From positions 12,733,501 through 12,797,500 of the forward strand of contig JARDYH010000001.1 of NCBI GenBank assembly GCA_029215795.1: a stretch of DNA of 64,000 nucleotides, written 5' to 3'. A program made the position numbers and the translations under genes. Source of the stretch: Anniella stebbinsi. Lineage: Eukaryota; Chordata; Lepidosauria; Squamata; Anniellidae. The notes below the pieces were generated by a model. It saw only the letters and a list, made by a program, of their open reading frames with translations, did no database searches and was not told where the DNA came from. Shown here piece by piece: positions 45,568 through 55,380 of this stretch (its first letter is position 1; each line of letters opens with the position of its first letter).

Positions 45568-45745
45568 GGTTTACATGGAGGATAAAGCTGGCTTTATCCT
45601 CCATGTAACCTCCAATACCAGAGGCAGTATGCCTATGTACACCAGTTGCTGAGTAACATCAGCAGGAGGATGCTATTGCACTCATGTCCTACTTGTGAGT
45701 TTCCCACAGGTAACTATTCTGGTTGGCCACAGAACCCTGTTTATG
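45568..45745 (+). mobile_element. CR1/L3-like LINE fragment beginning with a hairpin
   Basis: ACCTCCAATACCAGAGGCAG, ACACCAGTTGCTGAGTAAC and TCTGGTTGGCCACAGAACCC match the LINE at 42830-43185. Its start is a near-perfect 20-bp inverted repeat (45568-45610, loop TG) replacing the expected internal segment. Confidence 0.75.
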
Positions 45746-47636
45746 TTCTTAACTAGGACCTTCCCAGCATTGGAATAGACTCACTGATACAAACATTCTT
45801 GCATTGCATAGTGTGAATCTTTTTTATGTTGTAATATGAAGATGCATTGATTTAAAGTCCTCTGGGGGGGGGGGGACATCTCACATTGTATTCCTAACCA
45901 TGTTTGTTTGTTTATTTATTTATTTTCATTGTGAAAGTCCATTGAGTGGAAAATAGTGGAAAATGAACTTCTGGTACCCAGGGTGACAGCTGCAGCAAGA
46001 TAAATATGTCCTGACATCAAGGCAATGCTTGCGATTTTCAAGAATTGACAGGGAAACCCCCCCACCCAGTTTTCTTATAAGACCTATGCCAGGATTGCGG
46101 TTAGAACATGGCTAGGTGGCTATTTTAACACACACGGGTTGAGTCCACCAGCTCAAATGTCCCTCTTGTCCTATCAAAGTACATCAATGTGTGTGCTCTG
46201 TGTAACAGATATCTAATTCGGTTACAGGCCTTGAAGTCAATCGCTTTGCTGGGACTTGTGTTTACACTAGATTTGGCCTGTCCTAGAGAGATATCATTGC
46301 AACAAACTTTTGACATGATCTGAACGTCTTGGACTTTGCTAGAATGTCTGCTGTCATATTTCTTAACATCACAGAGAGCGTGAGAGGGGTGGGGAAGAAA
46401 ATCCAAAGGAAACTTGTTCACAGGCACTGTCTTTGATGGCTAAACATTGTCTTTAGTATGTCCTTGAAATATCTGGTTGCTTCCCTCCTTCTTCTCCCTT
46501 AACAGCTCTGCAGTGAATCTGCACAGCATCTCCATGATACTGTCATGCCAGATGGAGAGGTTTTTGTTTCTTTTTAATGTATGCCTGTATTGTTATTATT
46601 ATTATTTTCCTTCAAAGAAAGAAATAGAATCTTTGACACGGGGCCCGTCTTCACATTCATGGTTTATAGGGGTTTTGTTATTTCATTATGCAGAAGTAAT
46701 GAGGCAATTCATCCATATCTCCTGAATACACCTTCAGTTCTTGGAAATAATCACTCTTGTATGCAGCTGTTGCATACACAGCCTAAACAGTACACATGTC
46801 AAATATAGCAATAATCCTAAATGATACCACGTTCCGGAGACAAAGGCTGGAAATATTTAAAGAGTGCTGCTCATTACCTGATGAATATTCATTGTAGGAA
46901 AATCTAGAGCTAATGGGCTTTCCGTAGCAACAGAGGTTATATTTCACTTGCAATGTCAAAGTGTGTCTTGGTAATGCCGACTTCCACAATGTGTCTGTGA
47001 TGCTGCACCTGGCCTAATCCTGACCATTTTCTTAGAACTTACCTAAAGAGAAAGGGCCCAAGAGAAGAATCTGAATGTACAGAACCCTTGATTCTCCATG
47101 ACAACCACCGTTCCTCCATAGAAAGTTGGACATTAGCCTTGATTTGTGATGGTTATTCCTTCGTCACTTGGAGTGACTAGCTGCAGTTTAAACATGCCCT
47201 CTTGGTCAGAATTCCACCCTAGGCATACTCTGACCCCAGCATCTGGGTTAGCAAGTGCTTTAGACTTGCAAGCCAACTTCTCTTCTTTCATCTGGCCTAT
47301 CACCTCCTTTACCATCATCCACTTCCATTGGGACATCCCTGCTCATTCGAATGCACTGTCCTGGATAGTATTTAAAATGAAAATATACAATATTATTTAA
47401 AACACCATACTACATTGTGTACCCTAAACTTCTGAGTTTCTTCATGATGGAGTCCCAGTCCGATGGATCCAGATCAAACCAATGTAGCCTCAAAGCCATT
47501 GCTTCAGCTTACGTCTTCCTCTCCCTTGGAGAACATGAGAACTGTCCTGCTTAACCAGGTTCATTCCATATCTTGCCTCATGTCTTCATGGGCTGTGGGG
47601 GGCAATATCCACCACACCTCATTTGACATGGCTCAT
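45746..47636. other. Unassigned; candidate conserved block at 46790-46995
   Basis: G10 run at 45865-45874, ATTT run at 45907-45925, ATT run at 46591-46607. The block 46790-46995 is complex sequence (ATACCACGTTCCGGAGAC…, CTGATGAATATTCATTG…) with no repeat signature. No coding frame supported. Confidence 0.4.
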
Positions 47637-47638
47637 TG

Positions 47639-47823
47639 ACCCTGTTCAGAAGACAAATTAAGCCATAGTGATTATGGATTTTGAGCTAAGCATTATGGCT
47701 TGTTGTGTGAGCCATTCCTAACCATGGTGGTTACATAACCACTGTTTAAACACCCTCACTAACCATTTGCTGCAAAAGGATTAGTGGCTTAATCATGGTT
47801 TAGTCTATTGTCTGAGCAGGCCC
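47639..47823. mobile_element. Palindromic MITE J2
   Basis: Left ACCCTGTTCAGAAGACAAA, right TTGTCTGAGCAGGCCC; interior rich in paired AACCATGGTGGTTA/TAACCACTG and TTAATCATGGTTTAG words. Longer relative of J1 (5115). TSD unclear (ATT versus ATA). Confidence 0.65.
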
Positions 47824-47831
47824 ATACAGAT

Positions 47832-48250
47832 TAAAAAGATGAGAAGAACCCTGCTGGTTCAGACCAAAGGTTTATCTAGTTCAGCATTCTATTCCCACAG
47901 TGGCCAGAAATATGCCCATGGGAAGCTCACAAGCAGGACAAAAGCACAACAGCCCCCTCCCACCCATGTTCCCTAGCAACTGACATTGAGGTATCTCTGA
48001 ATCTAGGGGTAGAATATAGCCATCATGATTGGTGGCCATTGATAGTCTCATCCTCCCCCCCCCCCAAATGGCTTAATCTACTTTTAAAGCCATTAAACTT
48101 GGTGGCTATCATCACCTCTTGTGATTAAGAGTTCCATCGTTCCAGTACATGATGTGTGAAAAGGTACTTCCTCTTGTCTGCTCTGCATCCCATCAGCTTC
48201 AGTGGATGGCCACATATTCTAGTATCACAAGAGGAGAAAATGTCCCTCAA
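47832..48250 (-). mobile_element. CR1/L3-like LINE fragment, minus strand
   Basis: AAGATGAGAAGAACCCTGCTG, CTCCCACCCATGTTCCCTAGC, CATCAGCTTCAGTGGATGGCC are colinear with 24428-24955. More diverged, with a C12 run at 48053-48065. Confidence 0.78.
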
Positions 48251-50119
48251 TCCACTGTCTTCATCACATGCCTAATTTTACAAACCGCTTAATCACTGCG
48301 TCGTCATGAGAGTTGAGGAAAGATCCGGCTGCCAAGCAGGTTGGCTTTTGTATGTTGAATGGGAGGGGCCACCATGTGCTTTACCTCAGACAGTGCAAAG
48401 CCTTGGGCTAGCCCTGCTATGCCTATATAAGCTTTAATTTAAGCTGTCATCTTCTCTGCAGAGAATACACTAGCGATTGTGGTTCCTTATTCTAAGTCAT
48501 ATGTTGGGCAATGCTTGATACAAATATAGACATTTTAGTCTGTGGGCATAGATAAACACCTAATCAAATGCTTCCGGTGCTTCAGACAAATGTGAGATAT
48601 TGACTTACTGGGGGTTATAAACTGTTATGGTACCCTTGTGCAAACCACTGTCCACCTTTGAACAGCTGCTAATTCAGCTAGCACTGCCAGATACGAAGAA
48701 CAATTTGATGATGATGATGATGATTAAGTCTTTCTTTTTAACCTCTTCAAAGGAGTGCACTAAAATTTCTATTAGCATATTGAAACAGGCAGTGATACTA
48801 GGATTTTGACTTTGAAAAGTTCATTTTCTTGGCAGCAAGAAGCTATAATTAAAACCACGCTATAAACAGTAATCTATCATTTAATACACAGGGGCTTCCT
48901 CTACTCTTCTGGAAGACATAGCAGCAAACCCCAGCAGTAGTACTTAGTGTAGTAAGGCTCTATTAGTAATTCTATTTTAATTTAGACTGTTTTGGAAGGT
49001 TTTTTTTTTAAAAAAAGGCTGAAGGCTGAGTTTGCTAGAGGAAGAAAAAGTCTCTAAAGGAAAAGAGAACTTTGTTGGTGAAAACTCAAGACGTGACTTC
49101 CCAAGTCAGGACGAGATTTTATCCATTTAGGTTGAAATGTTTTTTAACCAGACATTCAACTCCATCCTCCCCCCTCCAACACCTTAAGTTCCATCAGGTG
49201 CTCCAGTGAGTTGCTCCTGTATGTAGTAAGGAAGCATAACCCAAAATCTGTTCCCTGACCAGCTGGAACGGTTTGGGCGGGAGATGGCTGTTGCTGGGGG
49301 AAAGGAATGGAGTGAAGGTGCCTCTGGAGACAAGGCTGGGCAGAGGCTACAGAGGCTTGGCCACCTCTAGTGACGGGACATGCAGGAATTGGCAATATAT
49401 TAGCATTGGGACAGTGAGCACTCTGGCATCTTTTGGTGATTGGCATTACTAGGACCTACTCCTAGTAAGCTGTGAGGCTCACATGTCAGGATATGGTTTG
49501 CCTTTGGAGACTCACCAGCCTCACATACTCCAAGCTGCGAGGCTTCGGGCAGGGGTGATGTGGGCTGGTCTCTTCACACTTGAAGAGTGTTGTATAAGAA
49601 AGGCGCTGGGTTATTTCCCAAATCCTGGCTTTGGAGATTGCTCACCCATAAAGCAAGGCAAGTGGCCTGAGGAAGGACCGATTTATTCCCGCAATTTCAC
49701 AAGCAGATCCAAGGAGGGGTGAACTACCCATGTTTTTTTAAAATAAAATAAAAGGGCCTTTAGTTTAACCCAAGTTCTGGTGTCTGTGTCTTTATTCTAT
49801 GCTTCCTTCTCCACTCACAACAGGGAAAGTTGCATAGAGTTTCCTATCACAAGCAGGTAAAATCTTAGATGAACTACATTTGGGGGAAAGATTCATGCTC
49901 AATCATGACCTTGTTGCCAGCGGATGCATTGTTCATGCCTGAATGGTGCTTCTGACAAAATCAGCATACAATCATGAACCGTTTATCAGAAGTTCGGCTG
50001 AAGAAGATGCAGTTACAATGAGCCTTGACGGGGTCACTTTGAAAATGCATTCTGTCATCCCTGCATAGGAATGTCATTCAGTCATCAAAGGCATCTCCAA
50101 CAGGTGGCTGCAGCTCAAT
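48251..50119. other. Unassigned sequence
   Basis: Short (GAT)n at 48708-48726, T/A runs at 49000-49018. Frames of 60-96 codons have no recognisable similarity. Confidence 0.45.
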
Positions 50120-50215
50120 TTAAACTACAATCTTACAGCTATTTCCCTGGGATTAGGCATCATTGAACTCAATGGGATTTACTTCTGAGTAGACATACCT
50201 AAGATTACATGGTTA
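50120..50215 (+). repeat. SINE-like repeat, 'actcaatgggatttacttc' type
   Basis: ACTACAATCTTACAGC, CATTGAACTCAATGGGATTT, TTCTGAGTAGACATACC. Family of 31942 and 43785. Confidence 0.65.
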
Positions 50216-50267
50216 CTTGTGTTGATTAAGGATGGGCAGATTTGTCATTTGAGGTTTCTCTCAGTTT

Positions 50268-50455
50268 CTAAGAACATAAGAAGAGCTCTGCTGGATCAGA
50301 ACAAATGTCCATCTAGTTCGGCACTCTGTTCACATAGTGGCCAACCAGCTGTCAATCAGGGGCCCACAAGCAGGTCACAGTGCAACAGCACCCTCCCACC
50401 CATGTTCCCCAGCAACTGGTGCATATAGGCTTACTGCCTCTGATACTGGAGGCAT
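50268..50455 (-). mobile_element. CR1/L3-like LINE tail, minus strand
   Basis: TAAGAACATAAGAAGAGCTC, TCCATCTAGTTCGGCACTC, CAATCAGGGGCCCACAAGCAG, CTCCCACCCATGTTCCCC. Ends near GATACTGGAGGCA. Same family as 24428. Confidence 0.8.
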
Positions 50456-50946
50456 TGTTTCTTTCAATCTTAGGTTTGGTTCATCCTAAACTTCAGGGTT
50501 GAGGGGAGGTCAAGTTTGCCTGAAAATGTGTATGTCTTTTCATACACATTTATTCTAATACATCTATAATATACTGCTAATATACCCTTTTCATAGTTCT
50601 CTAATATACTTCATATTCAAACAGTATTCTCATGAATATATGCATTTTTTTATATATACATTTTTGTACATTTTTTTAAAAAATGGAGAAATCCATTGCA
50701 ACATTTTGAGAAATGTAAATTTCAAAGGGTTACTGAGCTGGAAAGTATTGGTTGGAAATTGATAAATCTGGTAAGTTCTCATTAAAATCTAAAAGTGGAC
50801 AAATTTCTCCCCCATCCCTAGTGCTCACTTTACTGGGGTCAAAAACGGCTTCAAAGGAGGCACTATAATTTTAAGTGGTTATTTATATCAGGCTGAAAAA
50901 CACCATATTGCTGTTACTCAAGTTGGCTATGGCACATCTCTGATCC
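50456..50946. other. Unassigned AT-rich sequence
   Basis: AT-rich with TATATATA near 50651-50660; no supported feature. Confidence 0.45.
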
Positions 50947-50949
50947 TAG

Positions 50950-51278
50950 GAGCATCATCAGATGAGTGTTTCATAGCACACTCGTTACTGGCCACTCACT
51001 GATGTTTGCAGGTCCTTTTAACAACGTTGTCTGCCTATTGAGCATCTCCCACTCTTTTTGTAAATTTTAGAGTCACAAAATATACCTCTTTTATTCAGAC
51101 TCTTCCGAGGCTGCACTATAAAATGCCCACGAGAGGGTGCTATCCCCATTGAAATCTACTGGCCATGTGGTTGCTGGTCTCTTCTCTGTGAAAAGTGTTC
51201 AGTTCGAATGTGGAAGAGAACTAGAAAGAGAGCCCACGGTTAAGAAACATGATCCCCACCCCCCATCTGATGATGCTC
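50950..51278. mobile_element. MITE G3
   Basis: GAGCATCATCAGATGAGTG to CCATCTGATGATGCTC, near-perfect termini, flanked by TAG (50947-50949, 51279-51281). Interior related to G1 and G4 (TTGTAAATTTTAGAGTC, GAGGGTGCTATCC). Confidence 0.85.
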
Positions 51279-51281
51279 TAG

Positions 51282-51425
51282 GGCCTAATCCACACCAAGC
51301 AGGATATTGCACTATGAAAGCAGTATGAAAGTGGTATATAACAGGCAGGAGCCACATTAATGCTTTATAGCGGTATTGAAGTACCATTTTCACAGTGCTA
51401 TATCCTGCTTGGCGTGGATGAGGCC
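51282..51425. mobile_element. Harbinger-like MITE, copy B5
   Basis: GGCCTAATCCACACCAAGC to TTGGCGTGGATGAGGCC, flanked by TAG (51279-51281, 51426-51428). It was inserted exactly at the TAG that forms G3's right TSD. Short form with TATATAACAGGCAGGAGCC in the left arm. Confidence 0.87.
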
Positions 51426-51431
51426 TAGGTC

Positions 51432-51505
51432 AATAACATGGGTGGTTAATGTTTGATCCTTGAGATGTTGGTGGACTACAATTTCCATCAGCCCTAGCTA
51501 GCATA
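51432..51505 (-). repeat. Short interspersed repeat, 'gggagttgtagtcca' type
   Basis: TGAGATGTTGGTGGACTACA, TTTCCATCAGCCCTAGCTAG are the reverse complement of the 35093 repeat. Confidence 0.6.
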
Positions 51506-53107
51506 GCCAATAATGAAGAATACAGCCCCATCACAACAGCAACAAGTTGGACTTGTTGTTTGTTGAATCCCAACATCTCCGATGGTGTCACGCAAGCAAG
51601 CCTTAGCATCTAGTGAGAGACCTGTTTCTCCTCATCAGTTTCACTTTGAAGAGAAACCTTTGGCTGATCCTTTTTTAGGATTGTTTTGAGTGTGTTGTAA
51701 CGCTGGTAAGGAATTGAATATACATAGCCGTTCCAAAGTGGCAAAGGTTGATGTTCCTTGCATTGATGAGAAGTAATGCTGAGAGCAGCTGTTAGCATCT
51801 AAATGCATTTCCGCTCCTTTTTGTCTACAGCTAGAAAGAAGTCTGTAAAAGAAACGGTGGTATGAAATTAGATTTCCTATTGCCTTTAAGGGATGAAAGA
51901 TAGCAGAGCTTTCCCCTCTTCAACTCTCTAACTACAGCGGGCCTGCTCTGCTCTTCCTGTTTATGTTACTTGACTAATAAGCAATTTACACTCTGTTAAG
52001 CTTCACTTTTTGGTATGACTTTAGCTTCTGATAACTGCACTGTAGTTTGTTCCCTATGAAATGGCTACTGTACCACCTTTTCAATTTCAATAGAGAGATT
52101 CTGAAGTTCACATCAGATCTTTCTATACTCAAGAAAGATACCATTTATGGACACTACACACATCATGTAGAAAAAAAATCTGCTTCCTTCCAAGTTATTT
52201 TCAGCATGCTAAATATTTTTTTAAAACAAATATATTGTTGTGAATTTATCTTGCACATTGAAAACTGTAAACGATATCTGATGATGATTCTTATAATGTT
52301 AATTGGCAGAGTCTAGAAGCCCTTTAATGGTTAATATGCAGTGATGGCTGTGCATGAGCAGCACACATGGTACAGTCCCCCCACTGCAGTGACCATCTTT
52401 TCCCACCCATGGTGCCCAGAATGCTGCTGGGTTTGGGGCATTGTGGAAGATGCATAACCATGGCCTTGGATATGTGGGGAGGAGGAGGAGGAGCTGTACT
52501 ACTTCTAATGGTGAACTCCATCTCTGAGAAACAGTTGGAAGATTTTACCTCCCCTTGGATAAATTTAATTAAATGCCCTTTTCCCACCCATTTTTGCTGC
52601 CCATCAATAAGTTGGAGGAGGCTTGCCCACTGCTGAACATTTTATCCACCTGCAGCTCATCATGTGAAGTTGCAGAACATGAATGGATGAAAGATGGCTT
52701 CCTGATGATGAGGCAGTGGCATAGACCTATGCTTGGGGGAGTCACATATCCAATGGGGGAATTTTATGCAATCCCCTCCCTACTGAAGATATGTTCAACC
52801 TCATGTCACATATGGGAGCAATGGATCTAACCTCAGGTACATATGTGTTTTCCATCTTCTCACACTACACCAGACAGCATAAACACACTCTCATTTCTTT
52901 TCTATCTTTGAGGAGATACATAGAAACCTCCCTTAAACCAATTCCAGGGCAGTATTACTGTGCATTCCCACTAGCAGAAACCCTTTAGACAGAGCTCTTT
53001 CCCATGATGTGATCCATGCTCCAGAGATGCCAGTAATTGAGCTTGGAGCCCCCTCTGGATGTAACACTGATCACTCCTCACTCCTCTCTTCCTCACTCTA
53101 TCCAGTT
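51506..53107. other. Unassigned sequence
   Basis: No element termini or exon that I can defend. GGA repeat at 52479-52491. Confidence 0.45.
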
Positions 53108-53110
53108 TTT

Positions 53111-53322
53111 GGCCAGATCTACACCAAGCAGGATATAGCGGTATGAAAGCAGTATATAAAAGGCAGGAGCCACACCATGCAGGATATAGTGGTATTTGGT
53201 ATGTGTCAATAGGCCCCAACAGTTGTCAGTGCACTTCAAGACCATTATAAATCAGTAGAGTGGCTCCTACCTTTTATATACCGCTTTCATAGTACTATAT
53301 CCTGCTTAGTGTAGATCTGGCC
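53111..53322. mobile_element. Harbinger-like MITE, copy B7
   Basis: GGCCAGATCTACACCAAGC to TAGTGTAGATCTGGCC, the cleanest symmetrical termini of the B family. Flanks TTT and TCT agree at 2 of 3. Both arms carry TATATAAAAGGCAGGAGCC (about 53153 plus, 53268 minus). Confidence 0.85.
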
Positions 53323-54078
53323 TCTCTCTTTTCCTCCTATTCCCATTCCCAGCTTGCACCTGCTCTGAAATTCTCTTTCTCAGGGCCCAACTTGGATGCA
53401 CACTCTCCACTGCAATTTAACTTCCCTGCCCTGTTGTGTAGCTTGTTTTGTTCCTTCCACAGTTCTTGCATTTGCCTGCCAAGAGCAAAGGGATATCCTC
53501 TCCCATCATCCACAGGGAGGAAAAAAGTGCAGGCAAGGGACATCTTCCAACTTACCCCTTCTCTCCATGAAACTGGCCACTGCATATGTGTTTCATTTTT
53601 GGATGGTGGTTACCTGCCACCCTATCGAGCCAAATCCACAACCTCATTTTCTTCTTCTATCAGTAAAATGGGAATAATGGAATAGTGCCTCAGAAGTGCT
53701 GTTGAGAGAGGATATGCCTTTTCCATGTATCAAGTGCGTCATTCCTAATGGCAATCCATTGCCAAGCAATTCTATTTGTAATGCAAACTGTTTATAGCTT
53801 AGTGTTAATTGTGTTGGCCCTGCTACATGCACTTATTCTGCTGCTTTTAAGTTTTAATTAATCAGTACAATCCCACTAATTAATGTTAGCTATACTTGCA
53901 TGGAGGGAAGTCCCCGATGGACGTCTCAAAGGCTTTCAGCTATTTAATTAGCAAGTCCCATTTCAATCCTACCTTGTTTTTTTCCATGTTAGGGACAATA
54001 TGGAATTATTATTATTTTCACCTTTAGGTCTAATTTGCTTACCCAGAAAACAAAGCAACCAATGAAGCAATGACACAA
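53323..54078. other. Unassigned; conserved-noncoding candidate at 53740-53960
   Basis: 53740-53960 is complex and rich in TAATTA homeodomain-type core words (TTTTAATTAATCAG, ACTAATTAATG, TTTAATTAGC). No repeat or coding signature. Confidence 0.4.
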
Positions 54079-54228
54079 TGGGAGGGATGGCTGCTGAATG
54101 GTAGAGCACATGTTTTGGATGCGGATGGTCTCATGTTCAGTCCCTATTTCCAGGTAGGGCAAAGAAAGTCCCTTGGGACTTGTCTATTATCTTGGAGAGC
54201 CACTGCCTATCAGTGTAAAGAATACTAA
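54079..54228 (+). mobile_element. tRNA-derived SINE, truncated by MITE B8
   Basis: A-box-like ATGGCTGCTGAATGGTAGAG, B-box-like GTTCAGTCCC, then AGAGCCACTGCCTATCAGTG and AATACTAA. The SINE stops where MITE B8 begins; the usual continuation (as at 61365) is not recovered on the other side. Confidence 0.75.
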
Positions 54229-54422
54229 GGCCAGATCTACACCAGGCAGGATATAGCACTATGAAAGTGGTATGACAGTGGTATATAAAAGGCAGGAGCC
54301 ACACCAAGCAGGATATAGCACTATGAAAGTGGTATGACAGTGGTATATAAAAGGCAGGAGCCACACCAAGCAGGATATAGCATTATGAAAGCGATATATG
54401 GTATGTGTCTATGGGCCCCAAC
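54229..54422. mobile_element. MITE B8 with internal 62-bp tandem duplication
   Basis: Starts GGCCAGATCTACACC. A 62-bp unit beginning ACCA(G/A)GCAGGATATAGC is present at 54241-54302 and 54303-54364, with a partial third from 54365. Each full unit includes TATATAAAAGGCAGGAGCC. The element breaks off in the centre (GGGCCCCAACA), so the right arm is missing. Confidence 0.85.
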
Positions 54423-54965
54423 ACGACAAAAAAGAGCTATCCTTAACCAAAAAACAATACACAATCACCAGGAAGTTAAGGCTTCCAAAATTTAAAATCA
54501 ATTTATACAGATATATTAAAACATTAAAACAGAGCAATTGATTATACAGAGTAAAAAAATGCTGAGTGAATACCCCTTCAGCAATGATTAAGACAATTAT
54601 CTCTGTGTAATTAAAATAGAAGAAGGGCCAAACGCGTTTTGACGATTTGTCTTCTTCAGTGGCCTCCGGCACAAGCTGATATGGTAGACTTGAGATATAT
54701 ATGCAAGAAAAGATATCTTGAGTGTGGGGCTGACTATCAATATCCCTAGAATAGGTCAGTTTGTATCACTCCCCCAAGACACGAAACCTGCAACAGGTGC
54801 TCACTGACTGTAACAGCCTTGAGAAACGGATTACAGATTTCACCCATGTGAAAACTTGTGCATAGTTGCAGTGGAGAATCTACTTGAATCATAGCCTGAT
54901 AACTTTTGCATCAGATATATTTTTGCATTGGATGTGTTTAGTTTTGTTTTCCTTCATAAAGGATA
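54423..54965 (-). mobile_element. Probable Penelope-like element fragment
   Basis: The minus strand contains a hammerhead-ribozyme-like motif (54626-54664), a hallmark of Penelope-like retroelement terminal repeats. The rest is non-coding, AT-rich and unalignable by eye. Boundaries are the B8 breakpoint and the CR1 insertion; extension beyond the CR1 copy (55381-55640) is possible but unproven. Confidence 0.45.
54626..54664 (-). ncRNA. Decayed hammerhead ribozyme motif
   Basis: On the minus strand: GGCC, CTGAAGA core, GAC/GTC stem II with AAATC loop, AAAACGCGTTT, then GGCC. Closing GGCC/GGCC can form helix I. The conserved GAAA box is AAAA, so the catalytic G12 is lost and the motif should be inactive. 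Confidence 0.55.
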
Positions 54966-55380
54966 GGAAAAGCCCTGTGAGGAGAGACTGAAAGAACTGG
55001 GCATGTTTAGCCTGGAGGAGAGGAGATTGAGGGGAGACATGATAGCACTCTTCAAATACTTGAAAGCTTGTCACACAGAGGAGGACCAGGATCTCTTCTC
55101 GATCATCCCAGAGTTCAGGAGACTGAAAAATGGGTGTAAGTTACAGGAAGCCAGGTTCCGGCTGGACATCAGGAAAAACTTCCTGACTGTTAGAGCAGTA
55201 TGACAAAGGAACCAATGACCTAGGGAGGTCGTGGGCTCTCCCACATTAGAGACCTTCAAAAGGCAGCTGGACAGCCATCTGCCAGGGATGATTTAAGGTG
55301 GATTCCTGCACTGAGCAGGGGGTTGGACTCGATGGCCTTATAGGCTCTTTCGAACTCTACTGTTCTATGATTCTATGAAA
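54966..55380 (+). mobile_element. CR1 LINE 3' end
   Basis: Colinear with 30483 and 16700 (GAACTGGGCATGTTTAGCC, GAGACATGATAGCACTCTTC, GGGGGTTGGACTCGATGGCC) and ends CTATGATTCTATGAAA. Best preserved of the three. Non-coding UTR-proximal sequence only. Confidence 0.92.
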
